From: Flavobacteriales bacterium
GTDB lineage: Bacteria; Bacteroidota; Bacteroidia; NS11-12g; UBA9320
Length of the DNA stretch: 64,000 nucleotides
Assembly: GCA_020635455.1 (NCBI GenBank)
Contig: JACJZT010000008.1
Span: forward strand, 1-64,000
Reading direction: 5' to 3'
A program made the position numbers and the translations under genes. Shown here piece after piece: positions 52,687-62,800 of the stretch. Positions within the stretch are counted from its first letter, which is position 1; each line of letters starts with the position of its first letter. The notes below the pieces were generated by a model that searched no databases, was not told the DNA's origin, and saw only the letters and a program-made list of their open reading frames with translations.

Positions 52687-54069
52687 GTGAACGTTACTTT
52701 TGAAAAAACAGACGACCTTAACGCCATTCTTTCTGTAAGCATGGATAAATCAGATTATGAACCAAAGGTTGAAGAACAGCTAAAAACGTATAGAAAGAAA
52801 GCTCAGATCCCGGGCTTCAGACCCGGTACTGCTCCTATGGGAATGTTGAAGAAACTTTATGGTAAAGCCTTTATGGCGGAGGAGGTAAACAAACTTGCCA
52901 CCGAAAAAATGTATAGCTATCTACAGGACAATAAGATCGATATTCTTGGTCAACCTTTATTGAGCAATACCAAAAAATCGGATGTAGATTTTGAAAATGC
53001 CGAGAATTTTACCTTCCACTTTGACCTGGGAATGACCCCCGAATTCGACTTTAACATCAGTGAATCCGATAGCATCACAAAATACATCATAGAGGTTGAC
53101 GACAAAGAAGTTGAAAGAGAAATTGAAAATTTACAGAAACAACACGGAACCTTAGAAAAAATAGAGGTCAGTGAAAATGAAAGTGACAGCATATTAGTGA
53201 TCCTAACCGAATTGGATGAAGAAGGTAACCCGCTGGAAGGTGGTGTTAAGGAAAAAGAAACGACCATTGTGCCTGAATTGATACAGGATCAAAAAACCAA
53301 AGATCTGTTTAAAGGTGTAAAAACAGGAGATGTGATCAAGGTCAATCTTAAATCGGTTTTTAACGACAATGAAACCGTGATCTCATCGTCAACCGGAATA
53401 CCAAAGGAAGGTTTAAACGACCTGAACCCGGTATTTAATCTTGAAGTCAAGAACATACAGAAATTCACGCCTTCCGAACTGAATCAGGAATTATTTGACA
53501 AAGTTTTTGGCGAAGGTAAGGTTGATAGCGAAGAAGCATTCAGGGAGAAGGTTAAGGAGAATACAAAATTGTATTTCGAATCTGAAAGTGAACATCATCT
53601 CGAACACGAGCTCGACCATTTTATCATGGACAAGCATAGTTTTGCATTACCTGACGAATTTTTGAAAAGATGGCTGATAAACGCTCACCCTGATACTTAT
53701 AATGAAGAAAATGCCGAAGAAAGATATTCCAAAGAATCAGGTGGATTAAGGTTTCAGTTGATTCAGGAAAAGGCAATCCAAAAATTTAACCTGGAAGTTA
53801 GTGAGGAGGATCTTAATCAAACCGCATTAGGCTACTCTGCGAGCCTTCTCAGGAATTATGGAATTCCAAACCCTGATTTCGAATGGGTAAAGGAATTTAC
53901 CGAAAAGCAAAAAGGTGATAAAAAATTCATGGATAAGGTTAGAGAAATTGCCATTCAAAGAGCAGTTATTTCAAAAGTCAAAGAAGTTGTAACTTTGGTG
54001 GAACAAAAGATCAGTATCGACGATTTTTATGCCATGATAAAAGAACACAACCATAAACACCATCATTAA
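52687..54069 (+). CDS. tig: Trigger factor
   Basis: Ribosome-bound chaperone (460 aa). The N-terminal ribosome-binding domain has the signature PGFRPGTAP (about 42-50). The middle region (about 150-260) occupies the place of the FKBP-type isomerase domain but is divergent, and the C-terminal helical arms run from about 260. The last seven residues are His-rich (HNHKHHH). The GTG start follows an A-rich leader. The order tig, clpP, clpX is the classical one. Confidence 0.93.
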   Translation: MNVTFEKTDDLNAILSVSMDKSDYEPKVEEQLKTYRKKAQIPGFRPGTAPMGMLKKLYGKAFMAEEVNKLATEKMYSYLQDNKIDILGQPLLSNTKKSDVDFENAENFTFHFDLGMTPEFDFNISESDSITKYIIEVDDKEVEREIENLQKQHGTLEKIEVSENESDSILVILTELDEEGNPLEGGVKEKETTIVPELIQDQKTKDLFKGVKTGDVIKVNLKSVFNDNETVISSSTGIPKEGLNDLNPVFNLEVKNIQKFTPSELNQELFDKVFGEGKVDSEEAFREKVKENTKLYFESESEHHLEHELDHFIMDKHSFALPDEFLKRWLINAHPDTYNEENAEERYSKESGGLRFQLIQEKAIQKFNLEVSEEDLNQTALGYSASLLRNYGIPNPDFEWVKEFTEKQKGDKKFMDKVREIAIQRAVISKVKEVVTLVEQKISIDDFYAMIKEHNHKHHH

Positions 54070-54088
54070 ACCTATAAATCATAAAGAA

Positions 54089-54754
54089 ATGAACCACGGA
54101 AAAGAATTCAGAAAATACGCCACAAAACATTTAGGCATCAACAGCTTGCATGTTGATCATTACATCGACAACATGACTCCTTATATTTTGGAGGAAAGGG
54201 AAATGCGGGTTTCTCAAATGGATATCTTCTCAAGACTTATGATGGACCGCATCATATTTCTAGGAACCGGAATTGATGACAATGTTGCCAATATCGTAGT
54301 CGGACAGTTATTATTTCTCGACTCCAACAATCCTGGAAGAGACATACAAATCTATATTAACTCTCCGGGAGGATCGGTGTATGCCGGACTTGGAATTTAC
54401 GATACCATGCAATACATCAGCAGTGATGTAAGTACCATTTGTACCGGTATTGCGGCAAGTATGGCTGCAGTACTGATGTGTGCCGGACAAAAAGGCAAAA
54501 GAACGGCGCTCAAACATTCCAGGATCATGATACACCAGCCACTGGGAGGAACTCAGGGTCAAGCTTCCGATATGGAGATCACCGTTAAAGAAATTCAGAA
54601 ACTTAAAAAGGAATTATACGATATTCTGGCTAATCATTCTGGTAATACGTATAAGAAAATAGAAAAAGATTCTGACCGTGATTACTGGATGACTGCTGAA
54701 GAAGCCAAAGCCTATGGCATGGTGGATGAGGTTCTGATCAAAAAAACCAGCTGA
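54089..54754 (+). CDS. clpP: ATP-dependent Clp protease proteolytic subunit ClpP
   Basis: Serine protease (221 aa) forming the tetradecameric chamber. The triad is Ser124 in GIAASMAAVLM, His149 in MIHQPLGG and Asp198 in SDRDYW. NSPGGSVYAGLGIYDTM is the substrate-binding strand. About 25 extra N-terminal residues precede the mature part, a probable propeptide. The stop overlaps the clpX ATG by one base (TGATG). Confidence 0.97.
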   Translation: MNHGKEFRKYATKHLGINSLHVDHYIDNMTPYILEEREMRVSQMDIFSRLMMDRIIFLGTGIDDNVANIVVGQLLFLDSNNPGRDIQIYINSPGGSVYAGLGIYDTMQYISSDVSTICTGIAASMAAVLMCAGQKGKRTALKHSRIMIHQPLGGTQGQASDMEITVKEIQKLKKELYDILANHSGNTYKKIEKDSDRDYWMTAEEAKAYGMVDEVLIKKTS

Positions 54755-55965
54755 TGTCTACACTAAAATGTGCATTTTGCGGACGCCCTAAAAGCCAGGT
54801 GGGTATACTTATTACCGGTATTGAAGGGAACATCTGTGACGAATGCATTCATCAGGCCAATCTGATCCTCGACGAAGACCAGACTTCCAAAAAGCAAAAA
54901 AAACTACTCTTTAAACCTTCCAGGGTTTTATTGCCTAAAGAGATCAAGGAACATCTCGATCAGTGGGTCATTGGTCAGGATCAGGCCAAAAAGGTCTTAT
55001 CTGTTGCAGTGTACAATCATTACAAACGACTGTCGTCGGAAATAGAAGATGATGGTGTGGAACTTGAAAAAAGCAATATTTTACTGGTTGGCGAAACGGG
55101 AACAGGAAAAACCTTGCTGGCTAAAACGCTGGCAAAAATACTGGATGTTCCATTTTGCATCGCAGATGCCACGGTTTTAACGGAAGCAGGATATGTTGGC
55201 GAAGATGTGGAAAGTATAATAACACGACTTCTTCAGGCATCCGATTACAATGTTGAAGCTGCGGAAAGAGGGATCATATACATCGATGAAATGGATAAGA
55301 TCTCAAGAAAATCGGATAATCCTTCGATCACGAGAGATGTTTCGGGAGAAGGTGTTCAACAAGCTTTGCTAAAACTACTGGAAGGTACCGTAACCAACGT
55401 ACCTCCGCAAGGCGGTCGAAAACACCCTGATCAGAAATATATTCCTGTAAACACTTCAAACATACTTTTTATCTGCGGCGGAGCTTTTGAAGGCATACAG
55501 AACATCATTGAAAGAAGACTGAATAAACAAAGTGTTGGTTTTAAGTCTGTGAATGAAAGAAAAGACAATGATCATTTGCTTCAGAACGTTTCTGCTGCCG
55601 ACCTTAGAAAATTCGGCCTTATCCCTGAGATCATAGGCAGATTGCCGGTTCTCGCCCATTTAGACCCCTTGGATAAACCTACCTTAAAAAGGATACTCAT
55701 CGAGCCAAAAAACGCTTTATTGAAACAATACAAAAAGCTTTTTGAACTGGAAGGTAAGGAGCTTGTGATCAGTCACGAAATTGTTGACCTGATCGTTGAA
55801 ACGGCCCATGAATGCAAACTGGGCGCAAGAGGACTGAGAAGCATTTGCGAATCTATTTTGATGGATGCAATGTTTGAATCGCCATCCGAAAAAAACAAGA
55901 TCGTTGAAATCAAGGAAACTTATGTAAAGGAAAAGATCGCGCGCTTTTTCGAACAGGCCGCCTGA
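54754..55965 (+). CDS. clpX: ATP-dependent Clp protease ATPase subunit ClpX
   Basis: AAA+ unfoldase (403 aa) that feeds ClpP. The zinc-binding domain has Cys6, Cys9, Cys28 and Cys31. Walker A is GETGTGKTLLAKTLA (about 110-124), Walker B IIYIDEMDKI, and the RKSDNPSITRDVSGEGVQQALLKLLEG segment and a C-terminal sensor-2 domain follow. The length is normal. The start codon overlaps the clpP stop, so the two are translationally coupled. Confidence 0.97.
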   Translation: MSTLKCAFCGRPKSQVGILITGIEGNICDECIHQANLILDEDQTSKKQKKLLFKPSRVLLPKEIKEHLDQWVIGQDQAKKVLSVAVYNHYKRLSSEIEDDGVELEKSNILLVGETGTGKTLLAKTLAKILDVPFCIADATVLTEAGYVGEDVESIITRLLQASDYNVEAAERGIIYIDEMDKISRKSDNPSITRDVSGEGVQQALLKLLEGTVTNVPPQGGRKHPDQKYIPVNTSNILFICGGAFEGIQNIIERRLNKQSVGFKSVNERKDNDHLLQNVSAADLRKFGLIPEIIGRLPVLAHLDPLDKPTLKRILIEPKNALLKQYKKLFELEGKELVISHEIVDLIVETAHECKLGARGLRSICESILMDAMFESPSEKNKIVEIKETYVKEKIARFFEQAA

Positions 55966-55969
55966 TCCT

Positions 55970-56602
55970 TTAATTTCCTCCGGGCTTCTTTTCCTTTACC
56001 ACTTTCGTCATGTGATCCAGCAACACCTTTAAACTATTGTTGAAATGTGTGTTGTTCATGATAACCATGTCGACATTTCCTTTATGAGGTAGCAAATACT
56101 TTTCGTAAGATGGCTTTACATGGTTTTCCCATTGGTAATTGATGACGTTTTCGGTAAGCCCTCTTTCCAGTTTATCTCTTTTGAGACGCCGCTTGTACTT
56201 TACTTCTTCGTCGGCATCAATAAACAATTTCAGATCCAGTTTATCCGAGATGGCGGCATGTTCAAAAATAAAAAGACCCTCTACAACCAGAATTTCTGCA
56301 GGTTGAATTTTAATAACCTCTGCCTCCTTACCCGGATGATTAAAAGTATACTCTTTGATTTCGAGCATTTCACCCGACTCAAGTTTTTCAATATCCTCCC
56401 TGAACCTCTTCATATCAATGCTTTCAGGAAGATCAAAATTAACTTCGCCGTTCTCGTCGGCTACCTGTTCATGAAAAGGTTTGTAATAGTGATCTTGTGA
56501 GATCACGGCGAGTTCTTCGGGTAGAAAAGTTTGCTTTAGTTGGTGTATGAACGTTGTTTTGCCGGATGCAGATCCTCCTGCAATTCCTATGATATAGGCC
56601 AT
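55970..56602 (-). CDS. udk: Uridine kinase
   Basis: Nucleoside kinase (210 aa) that phosphorylates uridine and cytidine in pyrimidine salvage. The P-loop is GGSASGKTTF (about 8-17). ISQDHYYKP, the FDLPESIDM segment, the LVVEGLFIFEH motif and the RRLKRDKLERG lid all match Udk. It is convergent with clpX (4-bp gap) and lies 33 bp downstream of the large T9SS cargo gene start region on the same strand order. Confidence 0.93.
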   Translation of the reverse strand: MAYIIGIAGGSASGKTTFIHQLKQTFLPEELAVISQDHYYKPFHEQVADENGEVNFDLPESIDMKRFREDIEKLESGEMLEIKEYTFNHPGKEAEVIKIQPAEILVVEGLFIFEHAAISDKLDLKLFIDADEEVKYKRRLKRDKLERGLTENVINYQWENHVKPSYEKYLLPHKGNVDMVIMNNTHFNNSLKVLLDHMTKVVKEKKPGGN

Positions 56603-56635
56603 TTTTCAAAAATAGTTTAATGAATCCGGAATTGT

Positions 56636-59600
56636 TTAATTCTCAGAATTCTTTAAAAAACGTTTAAATACCCGTTTGTTTCCATCTTTCACAAGAACGA
56701 AATATACTCCGTTCTCTATCGACTCAATATTAACTTCTGAATCAGCTGCATTCAATTCACCGTTCAAAAGTATTTTACCTTCAGGCCCGTAAATAAAATA
56801 TTCTGCCCGGTTTCCGGCATTCAACATTCTTAGGTTTAAGACATTCGCTGCCGGGTTCGGATATACCGATAAACGACTGCTTTTCAGATCAGAGACCCCT
56901 GTGGTGTTCAAAATGAATGTGGTATCACTATAGCAATCGTTAATTCTGAGTTCGAGTTTTACGGGTTTCAAGTCCACTTCGGATTGAAGAACTCTCAGCT
57001 CCTGCAAACTGTGAATGTAAGTATTGTCGATGTACCATTTTCTTTCTGAAATATTTAAACTGTTGTCTACAAAGCGAATAGAGTCGTAATACCTTTCGAT
57101 ATAAACATTTGGAATGCCAAGTGGTTGGGCATCAATATCAACAGAATCTTTTGAAGAACAGGCACCAAAGGAAGAAGTAAGTCTGACCTTATACTTTCCT
57201 CCAACAGCCGGGATTACCGAATTTCCGATCTTTCCACTTGATATATTTGTATTTGCAGGCCAGGGTTGATATCCGGCAGGTTGTATCGCTTCCCAAATAG
57301 AATTCCCTTCCGTTAAGACCTTTGTATTCAGATCAATGCTGTCGTTCGCACAAATTGAAAACGATTTGAAACCTAATACTATATTTGGATGGCGGGTGAT
57401 TACAACGGTCATTGTATCCTGACTTAAACAACCATTTTCATCCCAGGCTCTTAGTCTTAATATCAAAGAGTCTTTGGTTTGATTGTCGGGAATTTTGATC
57501 TCACCGGTACCGAATTTTAACTCATAATTTAATTTAAGGCTTGGGTCCAGATCCTTTAAAAGATCAAACAACTGGTTGCCGGTACCATCCGGTTTTCTCA
57601 AAGATTTCTGAAGGATCCAGGAGAGATTGGAAAAGTCGTTGGGATCCACACCATTGCCGAAGATCTCGGATTGAACCAAATGCTCTTTTCCCTGACAAAA
57701 CTCACCTGATCGCAAGGATACTTCACGGGTTTTATGAAAACTGAAATTCAGAGTATCTCTTTTAACACAACCTTTGGAATTGGTACCGATCAAAACATAA
57801 TTTCCGTCCTGCTTAAGTTCAACGGTGTCTTTGGTTGAACTCAGGATACCGTTTCGGGTCCAATACCAAACGAGTGTATCCGATTTGAGGTTCTTAGCCA
57901 CAACAATTGTCGTGGTACCTTCACAGCTTTTAACATCCGGACCGGCAGTAATATCCGGAAGATCTGAAACGTTGATATTTACCGTTGTAGATGTTGTGTT
58001 TCCATTCGCATCTTTAACATTTAAAACGATGGTATCGATTCCTGCAGGTAAATAGTCCCAATAACCTAAAGTGTCGGTTTTAGAATTGGTTTTAGAGACC
58101 CACTCATAAGTGATGGGTTTTTTACCGTTTTTAATCTTGGTTTGCAATCGCGTTAAGGTGTTTTTACAAAGAATGGTATCCAAATTTGCAGTGAGATCTG
58201 CTTCCAGAATTCCGCTTACAACAATGGTATCCGTAATGTATCTCTGATTGCATGAAACCGTTGACAAAAAAGTTTGATTGATGTAAAACGTTCCATTCTT
58301 CCTGAATACAACGGTATCGTTTTCCTCGGTGGAATTTATTCCATTACTCGATTTGAAATAAAACGATCTGGTATCATAAGGAAAAGAAGAGGTAACGTTA
58401 TTGAATTTAAGGTAAGGGGATGCATTATCTTTCACATCCAGGGCCACTAAATACTCCCCACCTTTGATTTTGGAAACTTTAGAATTCGTTTGCACTTTAG
58501 GGTATACATATAATTTAATATACTTGTTATAAGTTCCGATCAAAGGACATGCATTGTCGTATGCAGAAACAGAAATGATATACGGTTTTGAACGTGCTGC
58601 ACCTTTAGGGGTCAGCCATTGAAAATCAAGAGCTTCCGACTTTGGATTCGACGTATTGATCGCAAAAAAAGATGAAGGTATGTTCGATTCATAATTGAAT
58701 TTCATGGTGTCGTTATTAAGTGAACCATAGGGTTTATCGGTTGCTGAAATGTTCAGATTGAACGTTTCTCCTTCACAAAGATCATAAGTACTTTTTGCAT
58801 TAATGAAAGGAATGTTATTAGCTCCAACAGAAATAATAAGTTGCACATCCCGGATTATTTCACCGATCTTATAATACTTTCCAGCGGTATCTTTTCTCCA
58901 TTCGGTAACCTTTACAGCAAGTATAGTCGTTTGATTGGGGTCGGTCGGGGTAAAACTTAAAAGCCCTGTTGTAGAATCCAGAGAAACACCAATTGGCGGA
59001 TTGTTATCCGGAACCGGACCTTTGGCCTTATTATATCCGGTAGGATAATATGGGGTCATAGGTAATGTTGAGCTAAGGGTACCGCCCCAGTTCGTTTTCT
59101 GAGTCCAGCTTTGCATGGGATCGGTAAAACTGTATGAAAGAGAATCGTGATCGATAGAATCTAAAGCCTCGAAGCGAAATTTAGCAGCCTGATCGCTTTG
59201 GGCCTGAAGTCGCGCGGGATAACGGAAAACGGGTGAAGAATTGGTTTCGGTATTGCTTCGGTATATGGTAGAACTTACCCAAAAGTTATTGCCTGATGCA
59301 CCGGTTGTTATGGCACCATTTCTGCAACAAAATCCAAAACCTATTCCAATCGAAGTGCAATTGTTAAATGCCGAGTCAGCTCCTCCAAGTTCAAGTGTAT
59401 CCCTTAAATAATGCTCCTCAAAAGCTGGAGATGACGAAGAAATGGTTGTATTTGAAGGGCTGCATTTCACACCTACCGAAGCACAGGTGGGAGTAATGTC
59501 CTTTATAGATACACGGGTCAAGGTAAGGTTTTTTGTTGCCGAGGTTCCGCAGCGTATGGTATAGGTAGTATTATTTGTAGGAATTCCTCTGCAATCCCGG

Positions 59601-59752
59601 TAAAACTTAACAGAAATTTCATATTGTTTGTTTCCAAGATACTTATAGGTTATTTCTCCTCCGGAAGGAGTTCCTGCAAAGGAAGAATGAGTATTTAACA
59701 AGAAAGCCGTAACTGTAAATATCAGGTAGAGTAAAACTTTTTTAAAGTACAT
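56636..59752 (-). CDS. Large secreted multi-domain protein with T9SS sorting domain
   Basis: Surface or secreted protein (1038 aa). A signal peptide (about 26 residues) is followed by a Bacteroidota-type N-terminal domain with paired cysteines (KFYRDCRG, SPAFEEHYL, GFGFCCRNG; about 28-310), several cadherin/PKD-like beta domains (about 310-930) and a type A sorting domain from VYPNPAANVLNL. An adhesin or matrix role is typical for this architecture; no enzyme motif is seen. A -7 box TACTTTTG lies 17 nt before the ATG. Confidence 0.8.
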   Translation of the reverse strand: MYFKKVLLYLIFTVTAFLLNTHSSFAGTPSGGEITYKYLGNKQYEISVKFYRDCRGIPTNNTTYTIRCGTSATKNLTLTRVSIKDITPTCASVGVKCSPSNTTISSSSPAFEEHYLRDTLELGGADSAFNNCTSIGIGFGFCCRNGAITTGASGNNFWVSSTIYRSNTETNSSPVFRYPARLQAQSDQAAKFRFEALDSIDHDSLSYSFTDPMQSWTQKTNWGGTLSSTLPMTPYYPTGYNKAKGPVPDNNPPIGVSLDSTTGLLSFTPTDPNQTTILAVKVTEWRKDTAGKYYKIGEIIRDVQLIISVGANNIPFINAKSTYDLCEGETFNLNISATDKPYGSLNNDTMKFNYESNIPSSFFAINTSNPKSEALDFQWLTPKGAARSKPYIISVSAYDNACPLIGTYNKYIKLYVYPKVQTNSKVSKIKGGEYLVALDVKDNASPYLKFNNVTSSFPYDTRSFYFKSSNGINSTEENDTVVFRKNGTFYINQTFLSTVSCNQRYITDTIVVSGILEADLTANLDTILCKNTLTRLQTKIKNGKKPITYEWVSKTNSKTDTLGYWDYLPAGIDTIVLNVKDANGNTTSTTVNINVSDLPDITAGPDVKSCEGTTTIVVAKNLKSDTLVWYWTRNGILSSTKDTVELKQDGNYVLIGTNSKGCVKRDTLNFSFHKTREVSLRSGEFCQGKEHLVQSEIFGNGVDPNDFSNLSWILQKSLRKPDGTGNQLFDLLKDLDPSLKLNYELKFGTGEIKIPDNQTKDSLILRLRAWDENGCLSQDTMTVVITRHPNIVLGFKSFSICANDSIDLNTKVLTEGNSIWEAIQPAGYQPWPANTNISSGKIGNSVIPAVGGKYKVRLTSSFGACSSKDSVDIDAQPLGIPNVYIERYYDSIRFVDNSLNISERKWYIDNTYIHSLQELRVLQSEVDLKPVKLELRINDCYSDTTFILNTTGVSDLKSSRLSVYPNPAANVLNLRMLNAGNRAEYFIYGPEGKILLNGELNAADSEVNIESIENGVYFVLVKDGNKRVFKRFLKNSEN

Positions 59753-59881
59753 AGTAACTGCAATTTATTCAAAAGTAAAAAATACTACGACTATATTTAA
59801 AAAGTCATTAAAACTTTACCCGAAACTGTTTATTTTCATAAAACAAAGTATGGATCGTACGATCTTCTTTGCTGATCCGTA

Positions 59882-62800
59882 TCACATATTTCTTCGATAC
59901 TGACCACCCACTTCAAACAGGGCGTCTGTTATCTGGCCTAAAGAACAATATTTTCCGGCTTCCATAAGTGCCTCAAATATATTTTCATTCCGGATCGACT
60001 TTAACTGAACCTCTTTGAGAACTTCAGAACTTTTTTGTTCATAATGCTTATGCAAATGATTCAGGGTATTGATCTGAAATACTTTTTCATCTTCGGTTGC
60101 TCTGATCACTTCACGAGGAAGTATAGTTGGTGAACCTTTGCTGCTTAAAAAGGTGTTTACGCCTATCAAAGGATACTCGCCACTGTGTTTCAGGGTTTCA
60201 TAATACAGACTTTCTTCCTGTATCTTTCCTCTCTGATACATGGTTTCCATGGCTCCCAGCACTCCTCCTCTTTCTGAAATTCTTTCAAACTCAAGCAAAA
60301 CCGCTTCTTCCACCAGGTCGGTAAGTTCTTCTATAATAAAAGAACCCTGCAATGGATTTTCATTTTTTGCAAGACCAAGTTCCCTGTTGATGATCAACTG
60401 AATGGCCATAGCCCTTCTAACGGATTCTTCGGTAGGGGTTGTGATGGCCTCGTCATATGCATTGGTATGTAAACTGTTGCAATTGTCATATATGGCGTAC
60501 AAAGCCTGCAAAGTAGTGCGAATGTCATTGAAATCAATTTCCTGGGCGTGAAGGCTTCTTCCACTGGTTTGAATGTGATATTTCAACATCTGGCTTCTTT
60601 CATCCGCATGATATTTATATTTCATGGCCTTCGACCATATGCGTCTTGCAACACGACCAATAACGGCATATTCGGGATCAATACCGTTGCTGAAGAAAAA
60701 AGACAAGTTCGGACCAAACTCATTTATGTCCATCCCTCTGCTGAGGTAGTACTCAACAAAGGTGAAACCGTTGGCAATGGTGAAGGCAAGCTGTGAGATC
60801 GGATTTGCTCCTGCTTCTGCAATATGATATCCGGAAATGGATACTGAATAAAAATTTCGAACCTTCTGTTCGATAAAATATTCCTGCACGTCTCCCATCA
60901 GGCGCAAGGCAAATTCGGTACTGAAAATACAGGTATTCTGTGCCTGATCTTCTTTTAATATGTCCGCTTGTACCGTCCCCCTAACCTGTGACAGGGTTTG
61001 TGCTTTTATTTTTTGATAAACATCCTGAGGAAGCACCTGATCGCCTGTAACGCCTAAAAGCAGGGTACCAAGCCCGTTATTACCATCGGGAAGGTTTCCG
61101 TTGTAGGACGGCCTTGTTTTTTCGCCTTTATAGATCTCACGGATCTTTTTCTCTACCTCCTCAAGCATACCGTTTTCGTGAATGTACTTCTCACATTGCT
61201 GATCGATCGCGGCATTCATAAAAAAAGAAAGTATTATTGGTGCAGGACCGTTTATGGTCATAGATACAGATGTTTTGGGATCTGCCAGATCAAAGCCGCT
61301 GTAAAGCTTTTTGGCATCATCCAAACAACATATGCTGACGCCCGAATTCCCGATCTTTCCATAAATATCCGGACGATAATCAGGGTCCCGTCCATATAAA
61401 GTTACACTATCAAAAGCAGTTGACAATCTTTTTGCAGGTAAACCCATACTTACATAATGAAACCTCCTGTTGGTGCGTTCCGGTCCACCTTCACCGGCAA
61501 ACATTCGTGTAGGATCTTCCCCTTCTCGTTTAAAGGGATACAAACCGGAGGTGTATGGGAATTTACCGGGAACATTTTCCTGCAACTGCCATTGCAATAA
61601 ATCACCCCATGCCTTATATTTTGGCAGTGTGATCTTCGGGATTTGAATATGACTCAAACTTTCGGTATGGGTCTGTATCTTGATCTCCTTGTCTCTTACC
61701 TTAAAACTATACACCGCATCCTTGTATTTTTTGACCAGATCAGGCCATTGTTCAATAAGTTGATAATTTTTGGGATTCAATTCAAGCTTTAGTACTTCAT
61801 ATTGTTCCTGCAAACCTTTCAATATTCTGTCCTTGTCATCCACCCTTGACTTACCGATGGATTCAATGGACGTTTTCAAGGAATATAATTCCTGAGCTAT
61901 TTCGCTTTGCAACCTGACTTCTGCATCATAATGGCGGTTGTTTTCGGCAATTTCTGCAAGGTATCTTGAACGCTTTGGCGGAATAATGTATATTTTCTCA
62001 CTCATCTCACCTGAGAAGGTATAAGAAGTCGGTGCCTTGAAATTTGTTTTTTCAGCCAAAAGATTCATAACAGCCTTATAGAGGTCATTCATTCCCGGAT
62101 CATTAAACTGTGATGCTATTGTTCCATACACCGGCATGCTATCCGTCTTTTCTTCAAAGCGATTGTGGTTTCTCTGAAATTGCTTTCTTACATCTCTAAG
62201 CGCATCCTGTGCTCCTCTTTTGTCGAACTTATTGAGGGCAATAAGGTCTGCAAAATCAAGCATGTCAATTTTTTCAAGTTGAGAAGCAGCACCGTATTCC
62301 GGCGTCATAACGTACAAACTCACATCGCTGTGATCGGTTATTTCAGTATCCGACTGACCAATGCCTGAAGTTTCCAAAATTATTAGATCATAACCTGCTG
62401 CCTTCAGGATCAATACTGCGTCATCAACATGTTTACTCAGGGCAAGATTGGCCTGACGTGTAGCAAGACTCCTCATAAATACCCGTTTGTTCTTGATCGA
62501 GTTCATGCGGATACGGTCACCCAATAAAGCTCCACCTGTTTTTCGTTTGGAAGGGTCTACGGAAAGTATCCCAATGGTTTTATCGGGAAAGTCCATCAGG
62601 AATCTCCGCACCAGTTCATCTACCAAACTAGATTTTCCTGAGCCACCGGTACCAGTAATTCCTAAAACAGGTGCTGAAACATTTCCCACCTTTTTGCGAA
62701 TTTCATCGATATGCTTGTCGAATTGCTCAGGATAATTTTCTGCAGCAGAGATCAAACGCGCTATTTTCATTGGGTTTTTCTCACGAACTGCACCTACTTC

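Noticed and set aside
59853..59864. Perfect 12-bp palindrome GATCGTACGATC after icmF
   Set aside because: Around sixteen such palindromes are expected by chance in 64 kb; no second copy or linked feature was noticed.
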